The notes under the pieces are model-generated. The model was not told the origin of the DNA, did not search any database, and saw nothing but the letters and a program-made list of their open reading frames with translations. Of a stretch of 64,000 nt of DNA, positions 17,707 to 25,641 are shown one piece after another (position 1 is the stretch's first letter; every line of letters begins with the position of its first letter). Both the position numbers and the translations under genes were made by a program. The DNA comes from Litchfieldia alkalitelluris (GTDB taxonomy: Bacteria; Bacillota; Bacilli; Bacillales; Salisediminibacteriaceae), in the NCBI RefSeq assembly GCF_002153425.1, contig NZ_KZ119600.1, positions 2,655,920-2,719,919 on the forward strand, written 5' to 3'.

Positions 17707-17907
17707 CTATAGTTTTTCAACGTTTGAAGCTTGAGGACCACGATCCCCATCTGTTATATCAAAACTAACACGTTGTCCTTCTTCAAGGGTTTTAAATCCC
17801 TCACCTTGAATTGCAGAGAAGTGTACAAAAATATCCTCTCCACCTTCTTGCTCAATAAAACCAAAACCCTTTTCAGAATTAAACCATTTTACAGTACCTT
17901 CAGCCAA
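17707..17907 (-). CDS. Cold-shock protein (CspA/CspB family)
   Basis: This 66-residue single cold-shock domain binds single-stranded RNA and DNA and keeps mRNA unstructured. RNP1 'KGFGFIEQ' and RNP2 'DIFVHFSAI' are intact, with '[10 protein letters not shown]' at the end. The start is TTG (17907-17905), 7 nt after GGAGGG; no ATG is available. Between it and the divergent yneK promoter lies about 150 bp that probably includes a structured 5' leader, as is usual for csp genes. Confidence 0.95.
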   Translation of the reverse strand: MAEGTVKWFNSEKGFGFIEQEGGEDIFVHFSAIQGEGFKTLEEGQRVSFDITDGDRGPQASNVEKL

Positions 17908-18089
17908 AATAATCCCTCCAAAATTTCTTAAAGAAGCTTCATGATTATATTACCCAAGATAGGACAAGTTAAACATATTTTTTGAATTAACCAAAATTAA
18001 CGACCTTGCCATATTAACACAAAGACTCTTCCCTTTTCAGAAGGGATAGAATATCGTACAATATGAATCATGAAAAGGGGTGATTTCTG

Positions 18090-18524
18090 ATGCCAAGCGA
18101 TCTATTTATGTGGTTTATCGTTCTTTGGTCCATTTTCCTCGCTGTGACCATTGGTATCGGTGGGTATTTTATGTTTAGGAAATTCCTTAAGAAGATGCCA
18201 AAAGAAGATGGAAAATCGATTCTGGACTGGCAAGAACATTATATTAATGAAACATTACATTTATGGACAGATGAAAAAAAAGAGTTATTAAACGAACTTG
18301 TGGAACCTGTACCAGAACTATTCCGTGATGTAGCAAAAGGGAAAATCGCTGGAAAAATTGGAGAATTGGCACTTGAGGAAAAAGCGGATGAAATGACCGT
18401 TGAGCTAATTATAAAGGGATACATATTAGCAACCCCTAAACGTGATCATAAATTTTTAATTAAGAAGCTACACGAAAAAAACATTGATCCTAAAAAATAC
18501 GATGAATATTTTAATGCAAACTAA
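18090..18524 (+). CDS. yneK: YneK-like protein (DUF2621)
   Basis: This 144-residue protein has one N-terminal membrane helix (about residues 6-28) and a conserved cytosolic helical part ('ILDWQEHYINETLHLW', 'KGKIAGKIGELALEEKA'). It matches what I recall of B. subtilis YneK, whose gene lies next to ccdC (yneJ), as here. Function is unknown. The ATG follows AAAAGGGGTGA, and a strong terminator follows the stop codon. Confidence 0.8.
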   Translation: MPSDLFMWFIVLWSIFLAVTIGIGGYFMFRKFLKKMPKEDGKSILDWQEHYINETLHLWTDEKKELLNELVEPVPELFRDVAKGKIAGKIGELALEEKADEMTVELIIKGYILATPKRDHKFLIKKLHEKNIDPKKYDEYFNAN

Positions 18525-18529
18525 GTGGT

Positions 18530-18553
18530 GCGAGGGAGATTCCCTCGCTTTTT
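18530..18553 (+). terminator. Terminator of yneK
   Basis: GCGAGGGA (18530-18537) pairs with TCCCTCGC (18541-18548), 3-nt loop, followed by TTTTT. Confidence 0.88.
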
Positions 18554-18565
18554 CATTAGATCATT

Positions 18566-19081
18566 CTATATATCCACAGAAGCATCTCCTGTCTTTTGGC
18601 CTAAGAGTTCTTTCTCCACTTTCTTAAACTTCATAAGCATAGCAATTCGCCATGGCAGAATCATACCAAACGCCAAAATAAAGAACATGCCAGCTAGGAC
18701 TTCATACTCGAAATGAATACCAAGAACCAATTTAAATACGAGACGAAGTGCCAACAGTCCGATTAAAAGGAATGGAAATATTTTTGAACGTTTCATATAA
18801 ATATCATTGTCTCTAATCTCAAAAGAGGACAATTTAATTAATATCAAGCTGAAGATAGCCCCAACGATAAATGCCTCGCCTACTTCCAATAACGTTGGTC
18901 TTGTTGGGGGATATAAGAACATAAAGAATCCAGTCGACATAGCAATGGGAGGAATCATAATTTTCTTTACATTCGCAGGCCGTTTCATGGACTTCATCCT
19001 TACGATTAATGCTAGCATTGCCATCATTAATCCAAAAAGAGTGAAAATAATACCGAGATAACCGTCAAAGTTCAAATTCAT
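18566..19081 (-). CDS. ccdC: CcdC-like integral membrane protein
   Basis: This 171-residue protein has about five hydrophobic segments and the conserved 'MKRPANVKKIMIPPIAMSTGFFMFLYPPTRP' region, typical of the CcdC family (B. subtilis YneJ). In B. subtilis it is encoded after ccdA, which passes electrons across the membrane for cytochrome c maturation, although CcdC itself was reported to be dispensable for that. No ccdA is seen in this window. The gene is convergent with yneK, as neighbours in the conserved block. Upstream of it lies the first 52-bp repeat array. Confidence 0.85.
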   Translation of the reverse strand: MNLNFDGYLGIIFTLFGLMMAMLALIVRMKSMKRPANVKKIMIPPIAMSTGFFMFLYPPTRPTLLEVGEAFIVGAIFSLILIKLSSFEIRDNDIYMKRSKIFPFLLIGLLALRLVFKLVLGIHFEYEVLAGMFFILAFGMILPWRIAMLMKFKKVEKELLGQKTGDASVDI

Positions 19082-19189
19082 TTGGAACTCCCCTCTAATA
19101 ACCTATTCTGATGCTAGTATATCATTGTTTAATGAAGAATTATATTTTTAATATACTGACATAATTTTTCCAAGAACAAAAGTTAGAAC

Positions 19190-19771
19190 CTCGCGTGAGA
19201 TAGGAGCTCGATCGAACGCGAAAATGAGCAAATGCGGGAAACTCGCGTGAGTTAGACTGCTGATCGAACGCGAAAAGGAGCAAATGCGGGAAACTCGCGT
19301 GAGATAGGAGCTCGATCGAACGCGAAAATGAGCAAATGCGGGAAACTCGCGTGAGTTAGACTGCTGATCGAACGCGAAAAGGAGCAAATGTGGGAAACTC
19401 GCGTGAGATAGGAGCTCGATCGAACGCGAAAAGGAGCAAATGTGGGAAACTCACGTGAGATAGGAGCTCGATCGAACGCGAAAAGGAGCAAATGCGGGAA
19501 ACTCGCGTGAGATAGGAGCTCGATCGAACGCGAAAATGAGCAAATGCGGGAAACTCGCGTGAGTTAGACTGCTGATCGAACGCGAAAAGGAGCAAATGTG
19601 GGAAACTCGCGTGAGATAGGAGCTCGATCGAACGCGAAAATGAGCAAATGCGGGAAACTCGCGTGAGTTAGACTGCTGATCGAACGCGAAAAGGAGCAAA
19701 AGTGGGAAACTCACGTGAGAAAGACCGCTTATCGAACGCGAAAAACAAAAAAAGCAAGAAACTCGCGTGAG
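19190..19771 (+). repeat. 52-bp tandem repeat array 1 (12 cores, 11 full units)
   Basis: The core CTCGCGTGAG (CTCACGTGAG at 19450 and 19710) recurs at 19190, 19242, 19294, 19346, 19398, 19450, 19502, 19554, 19606, 19658, 19710 and 19762, always exactly 52 bp apart. Each unit continues with ATCGAACGCGAA about 24 bp later and an A/G-rich tail ending GGGAAA. TCGCGT and ACGCGA inside a unit are reverse complements, so each unit can fold into a hairpin. Two unit types (GATAGGAGCT and GTTAGACTGCT after the core) alternate in part, giving a 104-bp higher-order period. No gene is carried. Confidence 0.95.
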
Positions 19772-19778
19772 ATTGTCG

Positions 19779-19913
19779 GTGTGAACGGGGTAAAATCAAA
19801 ATGATCTTGTAGTATCTTTTTAATCACTCCACTACAATGCTTCACCACGATCGCCCCTAAACATATATTAATCAATCTATGAGTTTTCCACAGGTTGATT
19901 ATTTTATAATTTC
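19779..19913 (+). repeat. Array-associated conserved module, copy 1
   Basis: This 135-bp sequence directly follows array 1 and is nearly identical to 40124-40254, which follows array 2. Shared stretches include TAAAATCAAAATGATCTT, TAGTATCTTTTTAATCA, CACCACGATC, TCCACAGGT and GATTATTTTATAATTTC. It includes TTTTCCACA (19884-19892), one mismatch from the DnaA box TTATCCACA seen in copy 2. No open frame is shared. Confidence 0.85.
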
Positions 19914-19928
19914 ATATCAACAATAAAA

Positions 19929-19952
19929 AAGCAACCCCTATATGAGTTGCTT
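19929..19952 (-). terminator. Terminator of the FxLYD-domain gene
   Basis: On the minus strand AAGCAACTC pairs with GGGTTGCTT and is followed by TTTTTT, 80 bp after the stop codon at 20033. Confidence 0.82.
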
Positions 19953-20032
19953 CGATCGTATGGCAATTTGATAAATCTGTACCTTTTTCATACTCCTATT
20001 TCAAAGTAATAAATAAGTGCAGATTCTATTTT

Positions 20033-20974
20033 TTAGTACACATCTCCCTGAACCCTTATAATATCAAAGCTGTGCCCCTCCACATCGAAATAGTAAGCTT
20101 TAAATAACCACATTTGACCAGGCTTGATACCTTCTACAATATCTAATGTACTTGCAACTATCGTGCCCTCCTCGTCTAATACGTTAATATCAATAGTTAA
20201 ATAATCTAACGTGTATTCTGAATCATTCCGAATCCTTCCAGTAACATAGGTGGATCCATATTCATCCTCTACAAGCTCAGCACCCATGACTGGCAGTTCT
20301 GTCTCATCAACAGTGATCCATAAAAAGTCACTTTCATCCATATCATAAAAGTCTTCTATATCATGATCAAAAAATTCGTCTTCCTCTAGTTCAAGAAATA
20401 CTTGCTCATCATTATAGTCTTGATATTCTTCATCTTCTCCAATAAATACACCTATAAAAAACAATCCAACCAATACAAAAAGACCGACAAAACTAATAAT
20501 ACCTAAACAACCCAGGGTTATGGCAACAGTATTGTTCTTCTTAGGCTCTTGCCTAACCATTGGGGGAGGTCCATTCTTAGTTAAGTATGGAGAATTATGA
20601 GTACTTATATTATTCATTCTGTCAGTAAGAAAATGATATAACAAAGTGACACCTTTCTCGCTTATTTCATTAAAATATACCGTCTTTTCCTCTAGCCAAA
20701 TCTCTATACTTGATGCTTCTTTTTGTATATTTTTTATTTTTTTATAAAAGATCTCAAGTGGTTCACGATTATACAAAAACTTGTGAACAAAATAGATGCG
20801 GTCAGCCAGGGCTACAACATGACCATTCGTACTATCTAATTTAACTTTTACTACACAAAAAATACTATCCTCTTCTCTTATCCGTGGTAACAACATTTCT
20901 AATTCGTTATAGTCTAACGAGAACTTTCCTTTTGTTGCATCACTAACTTTCTTTCGTAATACATCTAAATTCAC
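20033..20974 (-). CDS. Membrane protein with N-terminal PH-like part and C-terminal FxLYD-like domain
   Basis: This 313-residue protein has three parts. Residues about 1-125 look like a cytosolic PH-like domain ('FCVVKVKLDSTNGHVVALADRIYFV', 'SSIEIWLEEKTVYF'). One membrane helix spans about 151-177 with a Lys/Asn stop before it. After an acidic linker (about 180-215, rich in Glu, Asp and Tyr), an FxLYD-like immunoglobulin-type domain covers about 220-313 ('GSTYVTGRIRNDSEYTLDYLTIDINVLDEEG'). Topology suggests the FxLYD domain lies outside. The start is GTG after GAGGAGGAACAGGT. Function is unknown. Confidence 0.75.
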   Translation of the reverse strand: MNLDVLRKKVSDATKGKFSLDYNELEMLLPRIREEDSIFCVVKVKLDSTNGHVVALADRIYFVHKFLYNREPLEIFYKKIKNIQKEASSIEIWLEEKTVYFNEISEKGVTLLYHFLTDRMNNISTHNSPYLTKNGPPPMVRQEPKKNNTVAITLGCLGIISFVGLFVLVGLFFIGVFIGEDEEYQDYNDEQVFLELEEDEFFDHDIEDFYDMDESDFLWITVDETELPVMGAELVEDEYGSTYVTGRIRNDSEYTLDYLTIDINVLDEEGTIVASTLDIVEGIKPGQMWLFKAYYFDVEGHSFDIIRVQGDVY

Positions 20975-21211
20975 ACCTGTTCCTCCTCATCATTTGTTTA
21001 AAACAAATAGCTCTTTTTTCTAATTTCGTTTCAGATTACTTGCTGACCACGGTTGCGAGGTTTCGTCAATAGAAATAAAAAAATGAGTTACATAACATAA
21101 ATGTAACTCACTGTTTTATCCAAAATCAACCAAAATATTGTAAATTCATCCTTTTTAACTACACCCTCCATGTTGTTCAAATACTCAAATCCGTTATTGG
21201 TGGACGCTAGG

Positions 21212-21826
21212 TTACACAGTAAAAGGAGAAACGAGATAAACGGAAATAATTACCCCTATTATTAGTACAAAGGTTCTACCATATTTTTTACTATTTGGCA
21301 CTATTCCTAAGCATGTTAAGAGCACTAAGAAATATAGCCAGCTTCGATATAAATTAACTGGGTGATGCACAATTCCATCTACATAAAAACCAAGAGCAAA
21401 TGGACTTGCAACTCCAAATTCTTTAACAAATAAATAAAATACTGCAGAGGCAAGGACGATAGTGAATGTAAAACCATCATACGCATAATGGGACCATTTT
21501 TTTCGCAACGCTTGAAAAAGGTAGTATGCAATACTAAATGTTGCCGCAGCAAAAAAAGCATAAGGGCCACCCATGTAGTAAATGAAGTTAGATGGATCCA
21601 ATAATAGGGATGGCTGTAGGATAAAGGGCCATAGCTTATATGTCAGAACTCCTATTATTACCGAAGTTATAAAAGCATCGAGTATCTTCTCCCTTTCAGG
21701 AATTTGGTTACGTTTTAAATAAATTATCATCCCACCGTAGCCAACCCCTATACTAACGATCATAAACAACATTTCAAAGGAAACTGTAAACGGCCCTAAG
21801 GAAAATGTCTCTACAGGATTGAACAT
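21212..21826 (-). CDS. Lgt-related polytopic membrane protein
   Basis: This 204-residue protein has about six hydrophobic segments. 'LGPFTVSFEMLFMIVSIGVGYGGMI' and 'HHPVNLYRSW' resemble the N-terminal helix and the HPxxLYE motif of prolipoprotein diacylglyceryl transferase (Lgt), but the protein is shorter than true Lgt (about 270) and lacks a clear Lgt signature with the catalytic Arg. It is probably a derived relative. Its ATG overlaps the TAA of the TlpA-like gene (TAATG), so the two are translationally coupled. A joint role in redox or lipid-linked modification at the outer membrane face is possible but unproven. Confidence 0.55.
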   Translation of the reverse strand: MFNPVETFSLGPFTVSFEMLFMIVSIGVGYGGMIIYLKRNQIPEREKILDAFITSVIIGVLTYKLWPFILQPSLLLDPSNFIYYMGGPYAFFAAATFSIAYYLFQALRKKWSHYAYDGFTFTIVLASAVFYLFVKEFGVASPFALGFYVDGIVHHPVNLYRSWLYFLVLLTCLGIVPNSKKYGRTFVLIIGVIISVYLVSPFTV

Positions 21827-22419
21827 TACTCTCCACTCCTTTTAAGCACACTTATACCCAGCTCAACCTCTCTTGTGGTCAAGCCACCCACTTTTCGATG
21901 AGCAATTACTCCATCTTGATTGATAAAAAATGTGGCTGGTACTGGTGGCACATGATAGGTACTCGCAACGATTCCCGTTTCATCAGCTATCATCTGAAAT
22001 GATACGTTATGCTCTTTCACAAAGGTTTGGGCAGCACGTAAAGAATCTTGACTCGTCACATTAATACCAACAAAAGCTAGTTCGTCTCCATATATGAGGT
22101 GACCTTCTTCCAATGCTCTCACAGACGCTTCACAAAAAGGGCACCAAGACGTCCAAAAGTAAATGACCGCCCCCTCTTTTTCCGATAGAATGGTAGGGAG
22201 GTCAACATAGACGGCGGAATCAGTTGAATCAGTCGTCTCACTTTCTTCTTCCCTCCCCAACTCTATTAAAGAAAAGTTAGGTGCTTGGAAACCCACCTGT
22301 GGCATACTCGCAGTTTCCTGCGTATAATTCACTTCAAATTTTCTTTGCTCAAGATCCATCCAGATAAATAAGCCTATATTCAAAAAAAGAATAAAAAGTA
22401 ATAAACGTTTTAAAATCAA
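21826..22419 (-). CDS. Membrane-anchored thiol-disulfide oxidoreductase (TlpA/ResA-like)
   Basis: This 197-residue protein has an uncleaved N-terminal anchor (about residues 5-21) and an extracytoplasmic thioredoxin fold (about 45-190). The redox motif is CPFC in 'FWTSWCPFCEASV'; the cis-Pro is in 'VPPVPATFFINQDG'. An acidic insertion (about residues 56-70) precedes the fold. TlpA/ResA proteins reduce disulfides, for example for cytochrome maturation. It is the first gene of a two-gene unit with the Lgt-like protein, downstream of copZ but separated by a terminator. Confidence 0.88.
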   Translation of the reverse strand: MILKRLLLFILFLNIGLFIWMDLEQRKFEVNYTQETASMPQVGFQAPNFSLIELGREEESETTDSTDSAVYVDLPTILSEKEGAVIYFWTSWCPFCEASVRALEEGHLIYGDELAFVGINVTSQDSLRAAQTFVKEHNVSFQMIADETGIVASTYHVPPVPATFFINQDGVIAHRKVGGLTTREVELGISVLKRSGE

Positions 22420-22501
22420 ATTCCTAGCCTCCCTAGAAAAAGCTAAACAGTACTACAAAGTCACCTAAAAAACTTTGCTGGTAAATTACCACAAAGAAAA
22501 A

Positions 22502-22524
22502 GGGTGAACCATGATGGCACACCC
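22502..22524 (-). terminator. Terminator of csoR-copZ
   Basis: On the minus strand GGGTG(TG)CCAT...ATGG(TT)CACCC is followed by TTTTTC, directly after the copZ stop codon. Confidence 0.78.
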
Positions 22525-22537
22525 CAATAACGTTTAA

Positions 22538-22744
22538 TTAAACGACATCGTAACCTTGTTCTTCAATTTCCTCTTTTAACTTATCTAATTTCACAGCAGC
22601 ATCGTCAAACTCTACTGTTACATTTTTCTCGTCTAAATTAACCTCTGCGCTTGTAACTCCAGTTACATTTTTCAATGTCCCTTCCACAGAAGCTTTACAA
22701 TGATTACATGTCATACCCTCAACTTTTATTACTTCTTTCTTCAT
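22538..22744 (-). CDS. copZ: Copper chaperone CopZ
   Basis: This 68-residue heavy-metal-associated domain has the metal site MTCNHC (Cys13 and Cys16) and the usual ferredoxin-like pattern ending 'IEEQGYDVV'. CopZ carries Cu(I) in the cytosol, normally to the exporter CopA. The ATG at 22744 follows AAGGAG; the frame is open 29 codons further up but without a site and without similarity. It lies about 100 bp after csoR and both probably share the csoR promoter. No copA is present beside it, which is unusual. Confidence 0.93.
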   Translation of the reverse strand: MKKEVIKVEGMTCNHCKASVEGTLKNVTGVTSAEVNLDEKNVTVEFDDAAVKLDKLKEEIEEQGYDVV

Positions 22745-22844
22745 AAAACCCCACTCCTTGTTTACATATTCTTTATATCTATTATCCATAAAGCATAAAT
22801 TCTTATTCGAAAGACACTTCCGCACGAACATAAGCGACTTAGCT

Positions 22845-23180
22845 TTATGATTTAGAAAACTGTTGAATTACTTTCATGAGCTCGTTAATAGCAGCGTCAC
22901 CATCACCATTAGCAACCGCACTAGAAACACAGCCTCGAGTATGATCTTCAAGCAAATTGTAACCAACTTTTTTCAAAGCTGCACTGATAGCAGATAGCTG
23001 TACTAACACATCAACACAATAACGGTCATCCTCTACCATGCGCTGAATACCCCTAACCTGACCTTCAATCCGCTTCAGACGGTGAATTAACTCCTTTTTC
23101 TCCTCATCGGACCTCATGGCTGCAGGCTTTTTCTCAGGATTCAATGGAATATTCAACTTCAAGTCATTATCTATGCCCAT
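22845..23180 (-). CDS. csoR: Copper-sensing repressor CsoR
   Basis: This 111-residue all-helical DUF156-family repressor releases DNA on binding Cu(I). The ligand set is Cys55 ('DRYCVDVL'), His80 and Cys84 ('LEDHTRGCV'), the C-H-C of true CsoR. 'RLKRIEGQVRGIQRMV' is the family signature. The start ATG at 23180 follows AGAGGTGAGG; an upstream ATG at 23204 would fall inside the predicted -10 region, so it is not preferred. It is followed by copZ. Confidence 0.93.
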   Translation of the reverse strand: MGIDNDLKLNIPLNPEKKPAAMRSDEEKKELIHRLKRIEGQVRGIQRMVEDDRYCVDVLVQLSAISAALKKVGYNLLEDHTRGCVSSAVANGDGDAAINELMKVIQQFSKS

Positions 23181-23199
23181 GTCCTCACCTCTTATAAAT

Positions 23200-23229
23200 A
23201 CCATACCCCTTTAAGGTATCTTATGTCAA
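23200..23229 (-). promoter_or_regulatory. csoR promoter with overlapping CsoR-like operator
   Basis: The minus strand shows -35 TTGACA (23229-23224) and a -10 like TATGGT (23205-23200) with an 18-nt spacer. The spacer and -10 contain the inverted repeat ATACC-TTAAAG-GGGTAT, resembling CsoR operators (TACCC...GGGTA). This fits copper-dependent autoregulation. Confidence 0.6.
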
Positions 23230-23349
23230 TGACTTTGAACGAATCTATAAAGTACAAGGCCATGACTACAAAAGCCATGACCATCAGACCAACTATATAG
23301 CAATTTACAGAGTTTAACTTGGCACTTTTAAATATCAACTAATAAACCT

Positions 23350-23805
23350 TCAACTATCCCCTTCAAGAGCTTTCTTCACATACAACAAATGATCTGAATC
23401 CTCTTGCCTCACCATTTTAACAAGGGCTGGGCGCATTAACCTCGTTTTTAGCTTCGTTGCCTCCACCTTGCCTTCAAACCTAATCATAGTCCCTTCATCT
23501 GAATCTCCTAATTGGTACGTGTAGAAGACATTCATGCCATTAGCCTCACTCTTAATTGTTACACGATACGGAGGAACAAGCTCCGTTAGCTCTAACTCAG
23601 TACCAACACGCCGATTCGCAAACTGCCTCATTTCCAGAAAACGGCTTCCAACTGCAATTTCCTCCACAGGAGAGGTGCCAGAACTTAACGACTCCACCTC
23701 ACTTACAATCGAATAAATCTTTGTACGATTCATAGGATTAGAAAGAAACGCATAAGTATCATCTTTAGAGCTATTTACTACAACCTCTTCCACAAAATCA
23801 GCCAT
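23350..23805 (-). CDS. SRPBCC-fold protein
   Basis: This 151-residue protein has the START/Bet v1-like (SRPBCC) pattern: N-terminal 'FVEEVVVNSSKDDTYAFLSNPMNRTKIY', central strands ending 'ELTELVPPYRVTIKSEANG' and a long C-terminal helix 'MRPALVKMVRQEDSDHLLYVKKAL'. Such proteins bind small hydrophobic ligands or act as aromatase/cyclase-like enzymes; nothing more specific can be read. The ATG follows AAGGAGG. It starts about 20 bp after the second ABC gene and is probably cotranscribed with it. Confidence 0.8.
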   Translation of the reverse strand: MADFVEEVVVNSSKDDTYAFLSNPMNRTKIYSIVSEVESLSSGTSPVEEIAVGSRFLEMRQFANRRVGTELELTELVPPYRVTIKSEANGMNVFYTYQLGDSDEGTMIRFEGKVEATKLKTRLMRPALVKMVRQEDSDHLLYVKKALEGDS

Positions 23806-23826
23806 ATTAGAAACCTCCTTATGCCC

Positions 23827-25641
23827 TTATGATTCCAACGCTGCTTCCTCTGCTATTTCATCTAATTTTTCAGCCCCCTGCTGTAACAAGTACATCTTAT
23901 GATAAAGGCCATTAGCTGCAAGAAGCTCCTGATGTGTTCCCCGCTCCACAATTTCACCTTGATGGAGGACAAGAATTTGATCCGCATCCTTGATAGTTGA
24001 GAGACGGTGAGCAATTGCAATAGTCGTACGCCCACGCCTCATTTTTTCAAGAGCAGCCTGAATGACCGTCTCCGTTTCCGTATCCACATTAGCAGTAGCC
24101 TCATCTAAGACAAGGACCTTAGGCTTTCTTGCCATCGTTCGAGCAAAGGAGATTAACTGACGCTGACCACTGGAAAAAGTCGATCCCCTTTCTCCTACAG
24201 AAGATTCATAGCCTTTGGGAAGCCGGTTAATAAATGGGTGCGCGTGTACAAACTCAGCGGCTTCCTTGACTTCCTTATCAGTAATTGTGTCATCATAAAG
24301 TCGAATATTATAAGCAATATCACCAACAAAGAGAAATGGATCTTGGAGGACAAGTCCTAACTTGGACCTTAATTCCTCATCTTCGTATTTTTCAATTGGT
24401 ACACCGTCTATGAGGATTTCCCCTTTTTTTATAGCGTAAAAGCGCATAAGAAGATTTATAATCGAGCTCTTTCCACTTCCAGTATGCCCCACTAATGCAA
24501 GTGTCTCCCCTTCGTTAACCTTAAAATTAATATTCTTTAACACATCTTGCTTGCCATCATAGGAGAAAGTCACACCCCTAAATTCAATAACCCCTTCTGT
24601 TATTCTCGGAGACTGGTTCCCTTGTTTTACAGGAGCTAATTCATCATGATCCATCAGTCTGAAAACACGGCCTGCTGAAATCATCGCCTGTTGGAATAGA
24701 GATAACCGTTGCATCATCTGATTGACTGGCTCAAAAAAACGGTCCAAATAGTTGACGAAAGCATATAATACACCAATTTCCACTGGACTGTTTAAGGAAG
24801 TAATTCCAAAATAACTTAAGACTAATACTAAAGCCATGATGGATATGAAATCCACTGCAGGGCGTAATAGCAAACCATCCAACTTAATACTCTTGAAATG
24901 AGCATCATTATGTTCCTCATTCGTCTTTTGGAAATCACGATTCATTCTTCGTTCTTGACGGAACACTTGTATGATTGTCATCCCTTGAATAGACTCATTT
25001 AGTCGTGCATTTAACTGACTTAGTTTTTCACTCATCACGGAATAATATTTAGAGCTATACCGTCTATAAAGTTGCATGATGATGATAATTGCAGGAAGTA
25101 GCACAAGACAGAATATCGCCAGTTGGACATTAAGGGCAAACATAGCCACAAATACCCCTACTAAAAAGACGATGTTTTGTACGAAAATGGCCATGACACT
25201 CACATATAGTTCCTTTACCTGCTCTGTGTCATTAGTAATCCGTGAAACAAGCCCTCCTGTTGGGAATTGATCAAAAAAAGATAAACCGAGTCTTTCTACC
25301 TTGGCAAACACGTCTATTCTTAATTGTTGAATAATGCGTAATGCTATTTTTTGAAACATGAGTGATTGTGCAAAGTTCATTCCAGCTGATGAAAAATATA
25401 ACACTAAATAACCAATACCTAGCCATAAGAGAGGCTGAAGTTCAAATATCCTAGGAGTTAAATAATCATCTATGAAAACTTTAATTAAGATTGGCCCTAA
25501 TATTTGTGCACCAGTTCCACCCACTAACAGTAGAAAAGCTATAATTAGCCATTTCCAATGTGGTTTTGCATAGGAGAGGAGTCGTTTAAAAACCGCTCCT
25601 TGTGGTAACGGGACTAACAAATGCTTGTGACGTTCAATCAT
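23827..25641 (-). CDS. ABC exporter half-transporter, BmrD/YheH-like (catalytic-Glu half)
   Basis: This 604-residue protein has a six-helix exporter domain (about 1-335) and an ATPase domain (about 345-590). It shows Walker A 'GHTGSGKSS', Walker B 'VLVLDEATANVD' with the catalytic Glu, and a signature loop 'FSSGQRQ' instead of LSGGQ. The partner encoded just before has a normal signature but Asp at the catalytic Glu, so the pair forms an asymmetric heterodimer with one degenerate ATP site, as in BmrCD of B. subtilis. The ATG overlaps the partner's stop codon (ATGA). Substrates are likely amphipathic drugs, inferred from the family. Confidence 0.88.
   Translation of the reverse strand: MIERHKHLLVPLPQGAVFKRLLSYAKPHWKWLIIAFLLLVGGTGAQILGPILIKVFIDDYLTPRIFELQPLLWLGIGYLVLYFSSAGMNFAQSLMFQKIALRIIQQLRIDVFAKVERLGLSFFDQFPTGGLVSRITNDTEQVKELYVSVMAIFVQNIVFLVGVFVAMFALNVQLAIFCLVLLPAIIIIMQLYRRYSSKYYSVMSEKLSQLNARLNESIQGMTIIQVFRQERRMNRDFQKTNEEHNDAHFKSIKLDGLLLRPAVDFISIMALVLVLSYFGITSLNSPVEIGVLYAFVNYLDRFFEPVNQMMQRLSLFQQAMISAGRVFRLMDHDELAPVKQGNQSPRITEGVIEFRGVTFSYDGKQDVLKNINFKVNEGETLALVGHTGSGKSSIINLLMRFYAIKKGEILIDGVPIEKYEDEELRSKLGLVLQDPFLFVGDIAYNIRLYDDTITDKEVKEAAEFVHAHPFINRLPKGYESSVGERGSTFSSGQRQLISFARTMARKPKVLVLDEATANVDTETETVIQAALEKMRRGRTTIAIAHRLSTIKDADQILVLHQGEIVERGTHQELLAANGLYHKMYLLQQGAEKLDEIAEEAALES

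Noticed and set aside
19148-19714. Overlapping minus-strand frames of 79-87 codons encoding repeated FAFDR...SREFP peptides
   Set aside because: They are by-products of the 52-bp array (104 bp is not a multiple of three, so frames cycle) and have no start signals.
19190-19771. CRISPR array
   Set aside because: The sequences between cores are themselves repeated and no cas gene is present.
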